Assembly: GCA_018668195.1 (NCBI GenBank)
Contig: JABITU010000250.1
Span: forward strand, 1 to 13,379
Reading direction: 5' to 3'
DNA from: Tateyamaria sp.
GTDB taxonomy: Bacteria > Pseudomonadota > Alphaproteobacteria > Rhodobacterales > Rhodobacteraceae
Length of the DNA: 13,379 bases
Positions 13,275 to 13,379 of the stretch are shown in pieces (position 1 is the stretch's first letter; each line of letters opens with the position of its first letter). Below the pieces are notes generated by a model. The model saw only the letters and a list, made by a program, of their open reading frames with translations, was not told the DNA's origin and searched no databases. The position numbers and the translations under genes are program-made.

Positions 13275-13379
13275 ATATGGGTAAATCTTGTACCCCTTAG
13301 CCGGTTTGCTGATCTCGGGCTTTTGATAAATGGCATGAAGCCCATCAACCGCATCAGACGCCTGATCCGCTTTTCATTG
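13274..13379 (-). pseudogene. IS3-family transposase (OrfB) fragment, frameshifted, continuing off the right edge
   Basis: Read on the minus strand from the edge, the sequence gives NEKRIRRLMRLMGF. After a one-base loss near 13332-13336 it gives AIYQKPEISKPAKGYKIYPY. Together these match the IS3-family OrfB stretch xVNxKRVRRLMRLMGLxAIYQKPxTSKPxxxxxxYPYLL, which precedes the integrase core. Similarity ends at about 13274, where the opposing IS1380-type fragment begins. It is a truncated, inactive remnant on the opposite strand to the other two. Confidence 0.7.

Noticed and set aside
1..13379. CRISPR array, tRNA or rRNA genes, prophage or toxin-antitoxin module
   Set aside because: No regularly spaced repeats, no RNA gene folds and no phage or toxin-like proteins were visible on either strand.

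Overview
The window reads as a chromosomal catabolic locus of an alphaproteobacterium, most likely a marine Rhodobacterales (roseobacter-type) organism. I infer this from the protein style of the IclR, ABC and galactose-oxidation genes, the moderately high GC, and the alphaproteobacterial look of the IS fragments. No rRNA or other phylogenetic marker is present, so the placement is only inferred.

Layout. Positions 1-483 (minus strand) hold the N-terminal 161 codons of an IclR-family regulator that runs off the left edge. A 231-bp divergent control region (484-714) contains a plausible promoter, two tandem 17-bp palindromes suited to an IclR repressor, and a leader hairpin. A tightly packed plus-strand operon follows (715-11085): periplasmic sugar-binding protein, two ABC permeases, GH36 alpha-galactosidase, SDR sugar dehydrogenase, 2-dehydro-3-deoxygalactonokinase (dgoK), 2-dehydro-3-deoxy-6-phosphogalactonate aldolase (dgoA), SMP-30-type lactonase and GH42 beta-galactosidase. 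After a 159-bp gap comes a two-gene unit, L-threonate dehydrogenase (ltnD) and 2-oxo-tetronate isomerase (otnI), 11245-12914. The right end (about 13012-13379) is a mosaic of decayed pieces of three different insertion-sequence families.

How it works together. The binding protein and permeases probably import a small galactoside intact, because both galactosidases lack signal peptides. GH36 and GH42 release galactose from alpha and beta linkages in the cytoplasm. The SDR enzyme and the lactonase oxidise galactose to galactonate, and DgoK and DgoA convert 2-dehydro-3-deoxygalactonate to pyruvate and glyceraldehyde-3-phosphate (De Ley-Doudoroff route). Two expected parts are absent: galactonate dehydratase and the transporter ATPase. 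LtnD and OtnI are the first two steps of L-threonate catabolism, but the kinase (OtnK) and aldolase/decarboxylase (OtnC) are also absent.

Points of interest: a predicted SDR dehydrogenase with Asn in place of the usual catalytic Lys; a LacI-type operator-like sequence nested in an inverted repeat between the binding-protein and permease genes; an 11-codon upstream reading frame overlapping the iclR start; and the pairing of one alpha- and one beta-galactosidase behind a single importer, which would suit algal galactosyl-glycerols. No CRISPR array, tRNA, rRNA or phage gene was seen.
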